A stretch of DNA of 64,000 bases from Roseovarius pacificus (GTDB taxonomy: Bacteria; Pseudomonadota; Alphaproteobacteria; Rhodobacterales; Rhodobacteraceae). Made by a program: the position numbers and the translations under genes. The stretch spans positions 1-64,000 of the forward strand of contig NZ_FRBR01000002.1 in NCBI RefSeq assembly GCF_900142665.1. The letters are read 5' to 3'. Below are positions 1 to 8,892 of the stretch, in pieces. How positions within the stretch are numbered: the stretch's first letter is position 1; every line of letters begins with the position of its first letter. Under the pieces are notes generated by a model, which made no database searches, had not been told where the DNA came from, and worked only from the letters and a program-made list of their open reading frames with translations.

Positions 1-407
1 AACCCATGCCCCTTGACCTCGCAGCCTAAAACACCGACTCTTCATATGCCCGGAGCGCGCCGCCAGGGAATTTCCACAGCATTCGCGACACGACCGCGAT
101 ACATCAACTGCCGCTCTTGGATTGACTCGCTTGATCGTGGCGAAAGCTATATCTGACATCTTTTCGAGACTGACAGCGACGCTCGCACTGGTTCCCAAAG
201 GTACTGATACTCTGTCTGTCAGGAACGTGTCGCCGGTATTCCACGTGGGGTTCATAATTCAATTCGCTTTGATTCTGCTTTCAAGATGGATAATTGCAGA
301 AGTGGCAGATGTTGTAGACGTCACCGCACTTGTCAGACACAGAAAAGCGCCATAGATAACTTTGAGCCCCCGTCTGGTAGCCACATTTTCTTTCCTTCGA
401 GGGGTAC
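1..407. other. Left-edge stretch with no supportable gene
   Basis: Short open frames exist here on the + strand, but none has a convincing ribosome binding site, a recognisable motif or a sensible coding pattern. The base composition is more AT-rich than in the genes to the right. No RNA gene, repeat or mobile-element end was recognised. It may be the 3' or 5' flank of something outside the window. Confidence 0.4.
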
Positions 408-944
408 ATGCGCTTTCTACTCGTTTTTTACTCATCCGCCACCCATGAATGGCGCATATTGGATACGGCGTCTCTGCCGGTGAGCTGTCTCTCTGGCCTG
501 CCTGGGGTGCTGCAACATGAGCAGGACGTGATGTTGCGCTGGTTGTTGGGGTGCTACGAGGTTCTGGAGCTCACTACGCCGCCTGTGACTGAGGGGGACA
601 GTGACTTTGTCGGCGAGTACGCCGAGGTCTATTCCCTCGCCACCCAAGTCTCGATGGTGCCAACCGACGGAGAATATCGTGGCCCCTGGCTTGAAATATT
701 GCGCGAGACCCAGTCTCCAGCCGCGACACTGAGGCTCCGCAAGGCCTGTGTAGCATGCTCAGACGCTGGTCTTCGGCTGCTCAATTTGCGCGTGAAACGA
801 CCCTTTGATGTATCGAATGACGCCTGCCGTGCAACCGCAGCACGATTGACAGATTGGCAGAACCTGAAAGTCGCCCAAGACCGGCGCTTTGCATGCGCGC
901 GGGACAATCCCAAAGCGCTTACCGATTGGACGGATAAGGTCTGA
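408..944 (+). CDS. Hypothetical protein, unknown function (uncertain)
   Basis: An ATG follows a GAGGGG-like ribosome binding site and opens a 178-residue frame. I recognise no family. The protein is mixed in composition, with no obvious signal peptide or membrane segment and four cysteines scattered through it, two of them in a CVAC pair near residues 113-116. Antisense frames cover most of the same stretch, so the frame could be fortuitous. It lies on the same strand as the flavin monooxygenase operon but is separated from it by about 200 bases, which argues against co-translation. I list it because the start context is acceptable and the frame is the longest here. Confidence 0.3.
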   Translation: MRFLLVFYSSATHEWRILDTASLPVSCLSGLPGVLQHEQDVMLRWLLGCYEVLELTTPPVTEGDSDFVGEYAEVYSLATQVSMVPTDGEYRGPWLEILRETQSPAATLRLRKACVACSDAGLRLLNLRVKRPFDVSNDACRATAARLTDWQNLKVAQDRRFACARDNPKALTDWTDKV

Positions 945-1142
945 CCGCAGTCTGGCTGCATTAGTTCCAGGTCGATTTGCCTGCGACCGTGCCATTCGGG
1001 GATGCCTCATAAAGGCGTGGCAAAGCCCGTAGTATCGCGATAGCCTGACGCAGAAAGCTTCCAGCACAAACAGTTTAATGCCGCAAAACCACGCTTTGCT
1101 GCCAGAGGCCTAAAGTTTCCTTAATTCGACGGAGGGGAAAAT

Positions 1143-2360
1143 ATGGAAGCGTCACAAAGCTGCGTGATTGCGGGCGGCGGCCCGGCGGGCATGATGGCCG
1201 GGCTCCTGCTGGCGCGGGCGGGGCTGCGTGTGACGGTGCTGGAAAAGCATCCCGATTTCCTGCGGGATTTTCGCGGCGACACGATTCACCCGGCGACACT
1301 TGAACTCATGGCTGAGTTGGACTGGCTGGAAGAGTTTCTGGCCCTGCCGCATCAGAAGGCCCCCGATCTGCATGCCGAGATGGGCGGCAGGCAGGTGACC
1401 ATCGCAGATTTCTCGCATCTGCCGCTGAGCTGTCGCTACATCGCCTTCATGCCGCAATGGGATTTTCTGAACTTCCTGGCCGGGAAAGGCGAAGAGCTTC
1501 CGAATTTCCAGCTGCTGATGGGGCACCGTATTGTCGAGCTTCTGCGCGAAGGGGACCGCATCTGCGGTGTTCATTGGGAAAACGACGCCGGCGACGAGGG
1601 CGATATTCATGTGCCACTGGTAATCGGGGCGGACGGGCGGCAATCCGTCGTGCGCGAGCAGGCGGGGCTGGAGGTGGTGGATTTCGGCTCTGCCGTTGAC
1701 GTCATCTGGTTCAGACTTTCGCGATCACCCGACGATCCGGCGCCTGCCATGAGCCATGCCGGACCGCAACAGGGGCTGGTGCTGATTGATCGGGGCGACT
1801 TCTGGCAATGCGGCTATGTGATCCGCAAAGGCGGTTTCGACGATTTGAAGGCCTCGGGTCTGACAGCCTTTCGTGCCGCGCTTGCGGCCCTCGCGCCGCT
1901 GCCTGAGAAACGCTTCGAGGAAATTGCCGACTGGGATCAGGTGCATCTGCTCTCGATCCGCATGGATCGGCTCAAACGCTGGTGGGCGCCCGGTGTGCTC
2001 TGTATCGGCGATGCGGCCCATGCCATGTCCCCGGTGGGCGGGTTCGGGGTGAACCTAGCCATCCAGGACGCGGTGGCGACTGCGAATATCCTTTCCGGAC
2101 CATTGCGGGACGGGGTGCTTTCCGAGACCGATCTGGCCCGGGTGCAGGCTCGCCGAATGTTTCCGACCCGCGCCACGCAGCGGCTGCAACGGATGATGCG
2201 TCGGAAGCGCAATGACAAAGGTGAGGCCGCGCCGCGCCCGCCGGGGTTCTTGCGGATGATTGCGCGCTTTCCGATCCTCTCACGCCTGATGGGGCGGCTC
2301 ATCGGGATGGGGTTCCGTCCTGAACATATCTCCAAGGACCTTCTTCATGACCAGAGCTGA
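1143..2360 (+). CDS. FAD-dependent monooxygenase (PHBH-like)
   Basis: Predicted class A flavoprotein monooxygenase of 405 residues, cytoplasmic. The N-terminal Rossmann motif GGGPAG lies at about residues 10-15. A second FAD-contacting stretch, IGADGRQSVVRE, is near 160-172, and the typical GDAAHAMSP motif is near 288-296. Family members hydroxylate aromatic or small substrates with NAD(P)H and O2; the substrate here cannot be read from sequence. A strong GGAGGGG ribosome binding site precedes the ATG. The last codons overlap the start of the DUF3817 gene, indicating a translationally coupled operon of three. Its place beside a receptor-rich metallophore region suggests, by inference only, a role in processing an imported ligand. 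Confidence 0.85.
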   Translation: MEASQSCVIAGGGPAGMMAGLLLARAGLRVTVLEKHPDFLRDFRGDTIHPATLELMAELDWLEEFLALPHQKAPDLHAEMGGRQVTIADFSHLPLSCRYIAFMPQWDFLNFLAGKGEELPNFQLLMGHRIVELLREGDRICGVHWENDAGDEGDIHVPLVIGADGRQSVVREQAGLEVVDFGSAVDVIWFRLSRSPDDPAPAMSHAGPQQGLVLIDRGDFWQCGYVIRKGGFDDLKASGLTAFRAALAALAPLPEKRFEEIADWDQVHLLSIRMDRLKRWWAPGVLCIGDAAHAMSPVGGFGVNLAIQDAVATANILSGPLRDGVLSETDLARVQARRMFPTRATQRLQRMMRRKRNDKGEAAPRPPGFLRMIARFPILSRLMGRLIGMGFRPEHISKDLLHDQS

Positions 2361-2697
2361 TCCGGGGCCGCGTTCCGCCCTGTCTGAACTCACGTTTCGC
2401 GTTTTTCGGGGCGCTGCTCTCATCGAGGGTGTCACCACCCTGGCGCTGTTTCTCGTGGCGATGCCGATCAAATACGCGCTGGACAATCCGCTCTGGGTAC
2501 AGGTTGCAGGCCCGATCCACGGTTATGCCTTCCTGGCCTATATCGCGCTGATGATTGCCGCGATCTGGGGGCGTGGCTGGAGCGGATCGGATTGGGCGCG
2601 CACCACCGCCGTTTCCTTCGTGCCGTTCGGCACATTCCTGAACGACCCCTTCCTGATGCGCCGTAAGGCCGGGGAGCTCCGCCATGCGACCGGATAG
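2347..2697 (+). CDS. DUF3817 family membrane protein
   Basis: A small integral membrane protein of 116 residues with the DUF3817 pattern: an early segment containing GAALIEGVTTLALFLVAMP, the central GPIHGYAFLAY motif and a terminal FGTFLNDPFL-like motif. Three hydrophobic segments are visible. The molecular function of the family is unknown. The start codon lies inside the 3' end of the flavin monooxygenase gene and its own stop overlaps the next gene, so the three genes are probably translated from one message. An AAGGA-type site lies upstream of the ATG, within the preceding coding sequence. Confidence 0.8.
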   Translation: MTRADPGPRSALSELTFRVFRGAALIEGVTTLALFLVAMPIKYALDNPLWVQVAGPIHGYAFLAYIALMIAAIWGRGWSGSDWARTTAVSFVPFGTFLNDPFLMRRKAGELRHATG

Positions 2698-3073
2698 ACG
2701 CGGCGGGGCAGCCGTCCTGCGGCATATCTTCCTGGCCTTGGGGCTGGGCTTCACAGGATTGGGCTTCCTCGGCGCCTTCCTGCCGGTGCTGCCAACAGTG
2801 CCCTTCCTGATCGTTGCGGCTGCCTGCTTCGCCCGCTCTTCGGAGCGCCTGGAAATGTGGCTTCTGTCGCATCGCCGCTTCGGCCCGCTGCTGACAGACT
2901 GGCGTGAGTGTGGGGCAATCCCGATGCGAGCGAAATGGATGTCGCTCGGGGGATCGGTCCTAGGGTTCATTCTCTTCGTCCGGGGCAGTCACCCCGGCTG
3001 GCCGCTCATGCTTGCCGTGGGCGGGCTGATGGCTTTTGGCGTCGTCTATGTGTTCACGAGGCCGACCGCATAA
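2684..3073 (+). CDS. YbaN family (DUF454) inner-membrane protein
   Basis: A 129-residue protein matching the YbaN/DUF454 family: an N-terminal GLGFTGLGFLGAFLPVLPT stretch, then PFLIVAAACFARSSER, then the soluble LLSHRRFGPLLTDWRE segment, followed by two further hydrophobic helices. The biochemical role of the family is unknown. The ATG overlaps the end of the DUF3817 gene by 14 bases and has a GGGGAG sequence just upstream. It is the last gene of the small operon; the next gene on this strand starts 1.4 kb away. Confidence 0.8.
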   Translation: MRPDRRGGAAVLRHIFLALGLGFTGLGFLGAFLPVLPTVPFLIVAAACFARSSERLEMWLLSHRRFGPLLTDWRECGAIPMRAKWMSLGGSVLGFILFVRGSHPGWPLMLAVGGLMAFGVVYVFTRPTA

Positions 3074-3113
3074 GGGGCATCAGACGTTGGCGTTCGGCTC
3101 GCCATTTTGCCGG

Positions 3114-3341
3114 TCAGTGCGAGATGTCACCTCGTTTCATGTAGGTCGCGGAAAGGCGCTTTCGATTGGTAGGAACCCCGGAGAACTCAGTTTTGAGCAG
3201 CTTGATCACCGTCATTTCGCGCTCGGGGTAGGAGCGCGAGAGCCGCTGTAGCGCTGCTTCCTCGGTTTTTGCAGTCACGAGATGCTGAATTCTCCCGACA
3301 TGTTCGATGTCGGCTGTGATTGAAAAGATTATTGTGGTCAC
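3114..3341 (-). CDS. Small hypothetical protein (uncertain)
   Basis: A 75-residue frame starting with GTG fills most of the gap between the YbaN-like gene and the AraC gene. The protein is basic, starts with a short hydrophobic beta-like stretch and contains a helix-forming segment (EEAALQRLSRSYPEREMTVI) that resembles real protein rather than a random frame. A purine-rich AAGAGAG lies upstream, somewhat far from the GTG. I recognise no family. It lies downstream of and in line with the AraC-type regulator gene, 60 bases away, so it could be transcribed with it. Confidence 0.35.
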   Translation of the reverse strand: MTTIIFSITADIEHVGRIQHLVTAKTEEAALQRLSRSYPEREMTVIKLLKTEFSGVPTNRKRLSATYMKRGDISH

Positions 3342-3401
3342 GATTCTTACACTCTCTTGGGGCCTCTATCTCTTTTACCACTTCGGCACAGGTCTATGCA
3401 T

Positions 3402-4361
3402 TCATCCTTTTCGGTGCAGCTCATTTGGCAACATACCAAACTGTTTGCGGAAAGCTGCCGAAAAATGGCTAAGATTGACATAGCCGAGATCCGCCGCGAC
3501 CATGGTTACTGACGCGCGGCCGACCGAAAGTCGATGGTGCGCTGCGTGCATTCTTTCTCGCTGGAACAGTTTATAGGGGCTCGTGCCGAAGAGTTTTTTG
3601 AATCCGCGTGTGAGTGAGGGGGCGCTCAGACCAGCCTCGAACGCAAGTGCCGGAATGCTGGGCGCGGCACTCAAATCCGCTAGAAGCAAATCTCTCGCGC
3701 GCAAAAGCTTACGTCTCAAATCGGGGTTAACGCTTTCGACCCGCAAATCTGTCCGACACTCAAGAAATAATCCTACGACCGATAGCGCTTGTGCCTGGTA
3801 CCAAAGCGGATGGCGTCGCGGTGGTTGGGTCTGATCGTGAAACGCAAGCTCTTGGTTGATCAGATGAATGACAGCGGACAACTCTCCTCCGAGATATCCC
3901 CCGCTTGAACCACCATGTTTGGCGAGGTGAATGAGCTCGTTATCGCGATCATCGACCCATTGGCTGAACAGGTCATTGTCGATCATGAGCGTCAGGTTTT
4001 CGAGAGATCCCTTTTGCCGGTAAATGCCGCTGCGCCCCGGGCAATATTCTATTGAACCCGTGTTACACCGCACGGGCAGGTGGTCGTCTGGTTTGTCAGT
4101 GAAGTTACGCGAGGCAGTGCCCTTGAGATTTGTTGTGAAGCTCAGGCTGACACGGTCGCTGTCGTCTTTCAGCGGCAGTTCCATGCCGCTTTGAAAGCGG
4201 CCAGCCCAGTAAAGGAGGTCAACCCCGTCCTGCAGTTTGAGGAAGACGGCTCGACATTGACGACCCTGAGTGGGGTGGAACAGATCGGTGTCACGTAAAG
4301 CCTTGGAAACCGGAATGAAACCATCTGCCTCCCTAAATGCATGTCCCATAGCCTGCCCCAC
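3402..4361 (-). CDS. AraC-type regulator of the adjacent receptor operon (PchR/YbtA-like)
   Basis: A 319-residue transcription regulator with a long N-terminal sensor region and a C-terminal double helix-turn-helix (about residues 215-315), seen in LAFEAGLSAPSLTRGFKKL and the diagnostic DLGYVNLSHFSAAFRKQFG followed by PNELH. Family relatives such as PchR, YbtA and RhrA bind a ferric siderophore and activate the cognate receptor and transporter genes. It is divergent from a TonB-dependent receptor and MFS permease operon, the usual arrangement for such an activator. The intergenic region contains a perfect inverted repeat (4373-4391) that could be its operator. The ligand is unknown. Confidence 0.85.
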   Translation of the reverse strand: MGQAMGHAFREADGFIPVSKALRDTDLFHPTQGRQCRAVFLKLQDGVDLLYWAGRFQSGMELPLKDDSDRVSLSFTTNLKGTASRNFTDKPDDHLPVRCNTGSIEYCPGRSGIYRQKGSLENLTLMIDNDLFSQWVDDRDNELIHLAKHGGSSGGYLGGELSAVIHLINQELAFHDQTQPPRRHPLWYQAQALSVVGLFLECRTDLRVESVNPDLRRKLLRARDLLLADLSAAPSIPALAFEAGLSAPSLTRGFKKLFGTSPYKLFQRERMHAAHHRLSVGRASVTMVAADLGYVNLSHFSAAFRKQFGMLPNELHRKG

Positions 4362-4372
4362 TTTGAACTATA

Positions 4373-4391
4373 CCTGATTGATTGAATCAGG
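4373..4391. promoter_or_regulatory. Inverted repeat, candidate operator between divergent araC and receptor genes
   Basis: The sequence CCTGATT-GATTG-AATCAGG forms a perfect 7-base inverted repeat in the 118-base gap between the AraC-type gene and the receptor gene. Its core, CTGAT...ATCAG, recurs in the next divergent araC/transport gap (8877-8892). A shared palindrome at the equivalent place in two divergent AraC modules makes a regulatory role plausible, though no binding is shown. It also overlaps an alternative TTG codon of the receptor reading frame. Confidence 0.5.
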
Positions 4392-4479
4392 ATTGAGTTT
4401 GATCGAAATCGGGCGGCGCGGCAAGCCGCGATCTGATCTGTTTGGCGTAATCTCACGCTATTGGAGCCCGAAAATTCTC

Positions 4480-6600
4480 ATGCGCTTGCCTACACGACCT
4501 ATCTCTTGTCCGCATACTTTCGTGATAGTCCTGACGATCAGCAGTACCTCGTTCTTTCCTGCGATGGGCCGCGCACAAGACCAGGAGACGTCCGAGTTTC
4601 TTGGGGTTATCCAGCTCGATCCGATTACAATTGAGGGGCAGAACGATCTTATGAGTTCTTCCACTGTGCATGAGCGCGAAGATATCGAACAGGGGCGTTT
4701 GCAAAACTTCGAGGATGTTCTGCGGGCAACCCCCGGGGTTGGCGTGAACTCTTCGGGTGGGACGAACCTCTCGACCGTCTACATTCGCGGTGTAGGGTCG
4801 ATGTATCCCATGAGCCTTGATGACAGTGCGGCAACATTTACATTGGACGGCAGCCCGTTGAGTGCACGGCATATCTCGCTGGGAACGCTCGATGCGGAGC
4901 GGATCGAGATCCTGAAGGGGCCACAGGGCACGAAATCTGCTGCTGCAGCTTTGGCTGGGACCGTCAATGTCATCACTGCAAAGCCGAGCCGTGCGTTGGA
5001 AGGGTATTTGCGCAGTGAAATGGGTCAAGAGGGGCAGTACCTTCTGGAGGGGGCCGTGGGTGGTCCGTTGTCGGAAAGCCTGAGCGGTCGGGTGGCGCTG
5101 CGTTATTCCGGCAGTGAGCATTGGGTGGAAAACAGGCAGACGGGCCAGCCGGTAAGCGATCCGAAGGAGCTTGCGTTTCGTGGCTCGCTTCTTTGGGAGG
5201 GGCAACAGGGAACATCGGCTTTGTTGACCTATGAGCATCAGAAGATCGAGGCATTGCCCAATTTGATAATGCTCAAGCCCTATAATCGTTACGGTGAGCT
5301 TGATCTAACCCCGAACCTCTATGATCAGGTCGAAAAGTCGCTTGATCGCACAGCACTTCAGGTAACCCATGATTTTGGGGAAAGCCGGATTACCTCTCTC
5401 ACGTCCTACCTGACAGGAAAAAATACGGAGGTCGCGGCGTATGACCGGATCCTCTATGGCGCACTTTATGGTGCGCCGGGAGAGTTCTGGAATATCGACG
5501 AGGCGCAAGAAATGGTCTTCAATCAGGACATTCGATGGGCGTCTTCGGATGGAGCTCCGTTTGAATGGGTTCTCGGCGCCTCTTTTGAACATTTCGATGG
5601 TTCTTATGATACACCGCGCAATACATACGGGACGTCCAGCGCGACGTTCCGCGATTTCGAAAGCGAGCGCTATTCGCTTTATGGTAATGTGACCTTTCCC
5701 CTCAGCAGCGATGTGAAGCTCAGCGCTGGGTTGCGTCAAACCTGGACCCAGTCCAGTTATAACGGTGCCTATCACGGCGGCGGTTCGGTTGTGTATGAGA
5801 ACCGCTCGCGCAGTGAAGACTTTCTGACAGGGCAGCTTGGACTGTCATGGGATGTCGCGCCGGAAACCAGGCTCCATGCAAAAATCGCACGCGGTCATGT
5901 GCCAGGGGGCTACAATATCTACGCAACCCAGCCGGCCGACAGCGAGCCCTATCGAGGCGCGACGAACGATTCTATTGAAGTTGGTTTCGCGACCGCTTTC
6001 GCAGACGGAGCCTTCGAGTTGAGTGGTGCGGTATTCGCCAATCGGGTCGAAGATAATCACTTGCTCAGCTATGACTCGGCAACTTACGTCGTGAGTGCCT
6101 TGAATGCTGATACGCGGAGCCGTGGCATAGAGTTACAGGGAACTTGGTATGCAAGCCCCTCGTTTTCGATTGGTGCCGGGCTGAGTTACATTGATGCTGA
6201 AATCACCTCCAATGTGCTCGGGATCGGCGACGGGGATGTGCATTCCGGCAACAAGGTGCCGGATGTTGCGCCCTGGACCGCTCATCTCTCGGCGAATTAC
6301 AGGCAGGCTGTGCCAGCTCTTCTAGGGTTTGCAAATCCTATCCTTGACGCCCGGCTTGATTATAGTTTTGTCGGGAGCCGGCCAGCCGATCCACAGAACC
6401 ATTTTGATCTTAATCCCTATCATAAGCTCGATTTGCGGCTGGGGCTGACGCAAGGGCAAACTGAGTTTTATGTCGCCGCGGAGAATTTGCTGGATGAGCA
6501 GATCGAGCTTTACGGCTACTATGCACCTGGCAGCGGTACAAGTTATGGGGGGATCGCCCGTGGACGCACAGTGACCGTTGGCGTGATGCACAGGTTCTGA
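4480..6600 (+). CDS. TonB-dependent outer-membrane receptor 1 (siderophore type)
   Basis: Predicted 706-residue outer-membrane gated channel for a ferric siderophore or similar metallophore. I chose the ATG at 4480 because a signal peptide follows at once (basic start, FVIVLTISSTSFFPA, then GRAQD). The plug domain is seen in ENFEDVL-type sequence (LQNFEDVLRATPGVGVN), the IRGVG motif, ERIEILKGPQGT and GTVNVITAKPS. The barrel ends in ENLLDEQIELYGYY and a terminal MHRF with the C-terminal phenylalanine used in outer-membrane assembly. A frame open from a TTG at 4378 is less likely. The gene is followed after two bases by an MFS permease. Its base composition is visibly less GC-rich than that of most genes in the window, suggesting separate acquisition. 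Confidence 0.9.
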   Translation: MRLPTRPISCPHTFVIVLTISSTSFFPAMGRAQDQETSEFLGVIQLDPITIEGQNDLMSSSTVHEREDIEQGRLQNFEDVLRATPGVGVNSSGGTNLSTVYIRGVGSMYPMSLDDSAATFTLDGSPLSARHISLGTLDAERIEILKGPQGTKSAAAALAGTVNVITAKPSRALEGYLRSEMGQEGQYLLEGAVGGPLSESLSGRVALRYSGSEHWVENRQTGQPVSDPKELAFRGSLLWEGQQGTSALLTYEHQKIEALPNLIMLKPYNRYGELDLTPNLYDQVEKSLDRTALQVTHDFGESRITSLTSYLTGKNTEVAAYDRILYGALYGAPGEFWNIDEAQEMVFNQDIRWASSDGAPFEWVLGASFEHFDGSYDTPRNTYGTSSATFRDFESERYSLYGNVTFPLSSDVKLSAGLRQTWTQSSYNGAYHGGGSVVYENRSRSEDFLTGQLGLSWDVAPETRLHAKIARGHVPGGYNIYATQPADSEPYRGATNDSIEVGFATAFADGAFELSGAVFANRVEDNHLLSYDSATYVVSALNADTRSRGIELQGTWYASPSFSIGAGLSYIDAEITSNVLGIGDGDVHSGNKVPDVAPWTAHLSANYRQAVPALLGFANPILDARLDYSFVGSRPADPQNHFDLNPYHKLDLRLGLTQGQTEFYVAAENLLDEQIELYGYYAPGSGTSYGGIARGRTVTVGVMHRF

Positions 6601-6602
6601 AC

Positions 6603-7829
6603 ATGGCGGATGATCTGGGGTGCGAAGGCAGCGCCAATGTCTTAGGCATGCGTCAATGGGCTCTTCTCGCAAGCCTCTATTCGACGCAATATCTCGGCCT
6701 GAACTTTTTCGTGGTCGCTCTGGTGGCAATCCTCCGGAGCGAGGGAGCCGAGCTCGACACATTGGGGCTGGTCTACATGCTCGGGTTGATCTGGCCGCTC
6801 AAACTACTCTGGGCGCCGATGATAGATCGCTTCACGATAGGTCGAGGCGGCCATTTTCGCGGCTGGCTCCTGTTGACGCAGGGACTTTTGGTCTTGCTGT
6901 TGCTAGCAATTGGTAGGTTCGATGTGATCGACGATTTTCCGCTTGTCTATGCGCTCTGTCTTGCCGTGGCCTTACTGGCTGCGACTCAGGACATCGCCGT
7001 GGACGGACTGGCATGCCGTCTCCTGCCGGAGACCCGTCGTGGTTTGGGGAACGGATTGCAGATCGCTGGTGGTCTAGCGGGCAATATGGTGGGCGGCGGT
7101 CTGATTCTGATGCTCTATCCTCAGATCGGTTGGGCAGGCTGTTTGACACTGCTCGCTGCCCTCACAGCCATTTCTGCGGTGCAGCTTATTGGATTCGAGG
7201 AGCCCGCCTGGCGGCGATCCGGGGATGCGACGGGTAAGCTCTATCGCAGGATGATGGTGTTCTGGTGGCAGCCAGGGCAGAGGTGCTGGTTGGGGATAAT
7301 TCTGCTCGTTTCGGCATCAAGCGGAATGGCTTATGCTGTTCTGATGCCGCTTTTGGTAGATCAGGGATGGGGGCCAGCGCGAATCGGCTTAGTGGTGAAT
7401 GTGCTCGGCTCCATTGCTGGCCTCGTCGCAGCCCTGATCAGTGGATGGCTGATGTACCGTTTCAGTCGTCGCGACGCGCTGGTTCTGGGGGTGGGCTTTC
7501 AGATCATCGGGATCACTGTGCTTCTTTTGCCGGCCTGGGGTATGACCCAAGCAGCGGCGATGGGTGCGATTGTATATTTCCTTTGCTATAATCCGGTCTC
7601 GGTTGTGATGGCAGCCATGATGATGGACCGCGCCGCGCCGCAAAGCGCTGCCACGGATTTTACCCTGCAGTTTACGTCCGGACAATTCGCCGCGATTGCG
7701 GCCATGTCCGCAGGTGCGCCCATGGCCGCTCAGATTGGGTATGGAGGCGTTTTGGGGGTCGCTCTCGGGACCGGATCGATGGCTTTGTTGCTGTCCGTGG
7801 GGCTCGGTCGAAGCCGAGCCGCAGGATGA
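6603..7829 (+). CDS. MFS siderophore permease (RhtX/FptX/AmpG-like) 1
   Basis: A 408-residue twelve-helix major facilitator protein. Diagnostic stretches are LWAPMIDRF after the second helix and AATQDIAVDGLACRLLP in the region of helix 4/5, both characteristic of the AmpG/RhtX/FptX group. RhtX and FptX move rhizobactin and pyochelin across the inner membrane without an ABC transporter, so this is the natural partner of the receptor gene ending two bases upstream. An internal ATG at 6648, just before the first helix (RQWALLASLYS), is an alternative start that aligns better with the paralogue at 9010. Confidence 0.85.
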   Translation: MADDLGCEGSANVLGMRQWALLASLYSTQYLGLNFFVVALVAILRSEGAELDTLGLVYMLGLIWPLKLLWAPMIDRFTIGRGGHFRGWLLLTQGLLVLLLLAIGRFDVIDDFPLVYALCLAVALLAATQDIAVDGLACRLLPETRRGLGNGLQIAGGLAGNMVGGGLILMLYPQIGWAGCLTLLAALTAISAVQLIGFEEPAWRRSGDATGKLYRRMMVFWWQPGQRCWLGIILLVSASSGMAYAVLMPLLVDQGWGPARIGLVVNVLGSIAGLVAALISGWLMYRFSRRDALVLGVGFQIIGITVLLLPAWGMTQAAAMGAIVYFLCYNPVSVVMAAMMMDRAAPQSAATDFTLQFTSGQFAAIAAMSAGAPMAAQIGYGGVLGVALGTGSMALLLSVGLGRSRAAG

Positions 7830-7849
7830 AGCGCTGGCGCGGTTCGGGC

Positions 7850-8851
7850 TTATGCGTGTTTTCCCGTATCGAGCGGGGGTTTCGACAAGCGCAGCATCTC
7901 TGAAGGTGTTTGGCCGAAGCGCCGTCGAAAGAGGGTCGTGAAATGACTCATGCTGTCATACCCAACGATCAGCGCGGCGTCCGTAACGGTGCTGTCGCCT
8001 TCAATCAAGAGCTTGCGGGCTTCGCTCAAACGGCGTTCTTGCAAAAACCCATAGACTGCATATCCGGTCTCGGCGCGAAAGCTCCGTTTCAGGCGGTTAT
8101 GGGAAATGCCTGCCGCTATGGCGAGTTCGGGAACCGTCCAGCTTCGACTCAGATCGCTATCCATCAAGGCGATAACTCTTTGTACAGCTCTTTTGTCGCG
8201 CGTGAGTATTGCCGTCGGAGCAGATTGAGCAGCAAGCGCGCGGATCGCTTGGTCGATGATGTCGAGCGATCGGGCTTCCACGGTGAGATCGGCGGTGCCG
8301 GACATGCCCGATTGGAACAATGCCTGCGCGTTGGTCATCAGACGTGGCGGCATGGGTAATATGCCGGTCCAGACCGAAGGACTTACAGCAGTCGAATAGG
8401 GATGTGCCGAGCCAAGGGCCTCAACGGACTGCGGGCCGCCCAGAGCTCTCCACAAGGGGGGCGAAAGCCTGATGTCGATACCACGAAATCGCGAAGAGGA
8501 TTTCAGCCGGTCCTGCCCGGATGCGCCTTCAGGCGCGATCATGCAGTAGAAGCCGGGGCGAAACGGGATCGGGCCGTATTGCGCGTCTCCTTCGGTGATC
8601 CAGCCGGTGCCGGTGGCTTCGAACAGAATGTTAAGTGCGACACAGGGAGCCGTATGCATGTTAGTATCTGTGTTGGCATTGATCTCCATGTCGAACAAGG
8701 AGATCGTCAGCCCCTTGCGCGCGCCGAGGATACGATAACTGCCGCTTTCCGGTTCACCGCTGGGAGATGGTGTCAGCGGCTGCGGCCCCAGAACCGCCAC
8801 CTCATGCGGTTCTGCATGGGCGAGTTGGCGCGTTTCAATCTGAAAGCCCAT
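7850..8851 (-). CDS. AraC-type regulator of the second uptake module
   Basis: A 333-residue AraC-type activator. The C-terminal DNA-binding domain is clear: LAIAAGISHNRLKRSFRAETG for the first helix-turn-helix and IVGYDSMSHFTTLFRRRFGQTPSEML for the second. I place the start at the ATG ending at 8851, because the upstream extension is AT-rich intergenic sequence containing a palindrome. The gene is divergent from an MFS permease, receptor and monooxygenase operon, and probably senses the ligand imported by that operon, as PchR-type regulators do. It converges with the first MFS gene across a 20-base gap. Confidence 0.85.
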   Translation of the reverse strand: MGFQIETRQLAHAEPHEVAVLGPQPLTPSPSGEPESGSYRILGARKGLTISLFDMEINANTDTNMHTAPCVALNILFEATGTGWITEGDAQYGPIPFRPGFYCMIAPEGASGQDRLKSSSRFRGIDIRLSPPLWRALGGPQSVEALGSAHPYSTAVSPSVWTGILPMPPRLMTNAQALFQSGMSGTADLTVEARSLDIIDQAIRALAAQSAPTAILTRDKRAVQRVIALMDSDLSRSWTVPELAIAAGISHNRLKRSFRAETGYAVYGFLQERRLSEARKLLIEGDSTVTDAALIVGYDSMSHFTTLFRRRFGQTPSEMLRLSKPPLDTGKHA

Positions 8852-8876
8852 TCTAGTGCTCTCCAAAAATAAAAGT

Positions 8877-8892
8877 CTGATCCCATTATCAG
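8877..8892. promoter_or_regulatory. Inverted repeat, candidate operator in the second divergent araC gap
   Basis: CTGAT-CCCATT-ATCAG lies in the 158-base AT-rich gap between the AraC-type gene and the divergent MFS gene. The half-sites are identical to those of the repeat at 4373-4391, with a spacer of six instead of seven between the five-base cores. This is consistent with an operator used by related regulators, but no binding evidence is available. Confidence 0.45.

Noticed and set aside
4378-4479. Extended N-terminus of receptor 1 from a TTG
   Set aside because: A good signal peptide begins at the ATG at 4480, and the upstream part overlaps the palindrome and intergenic sequence.
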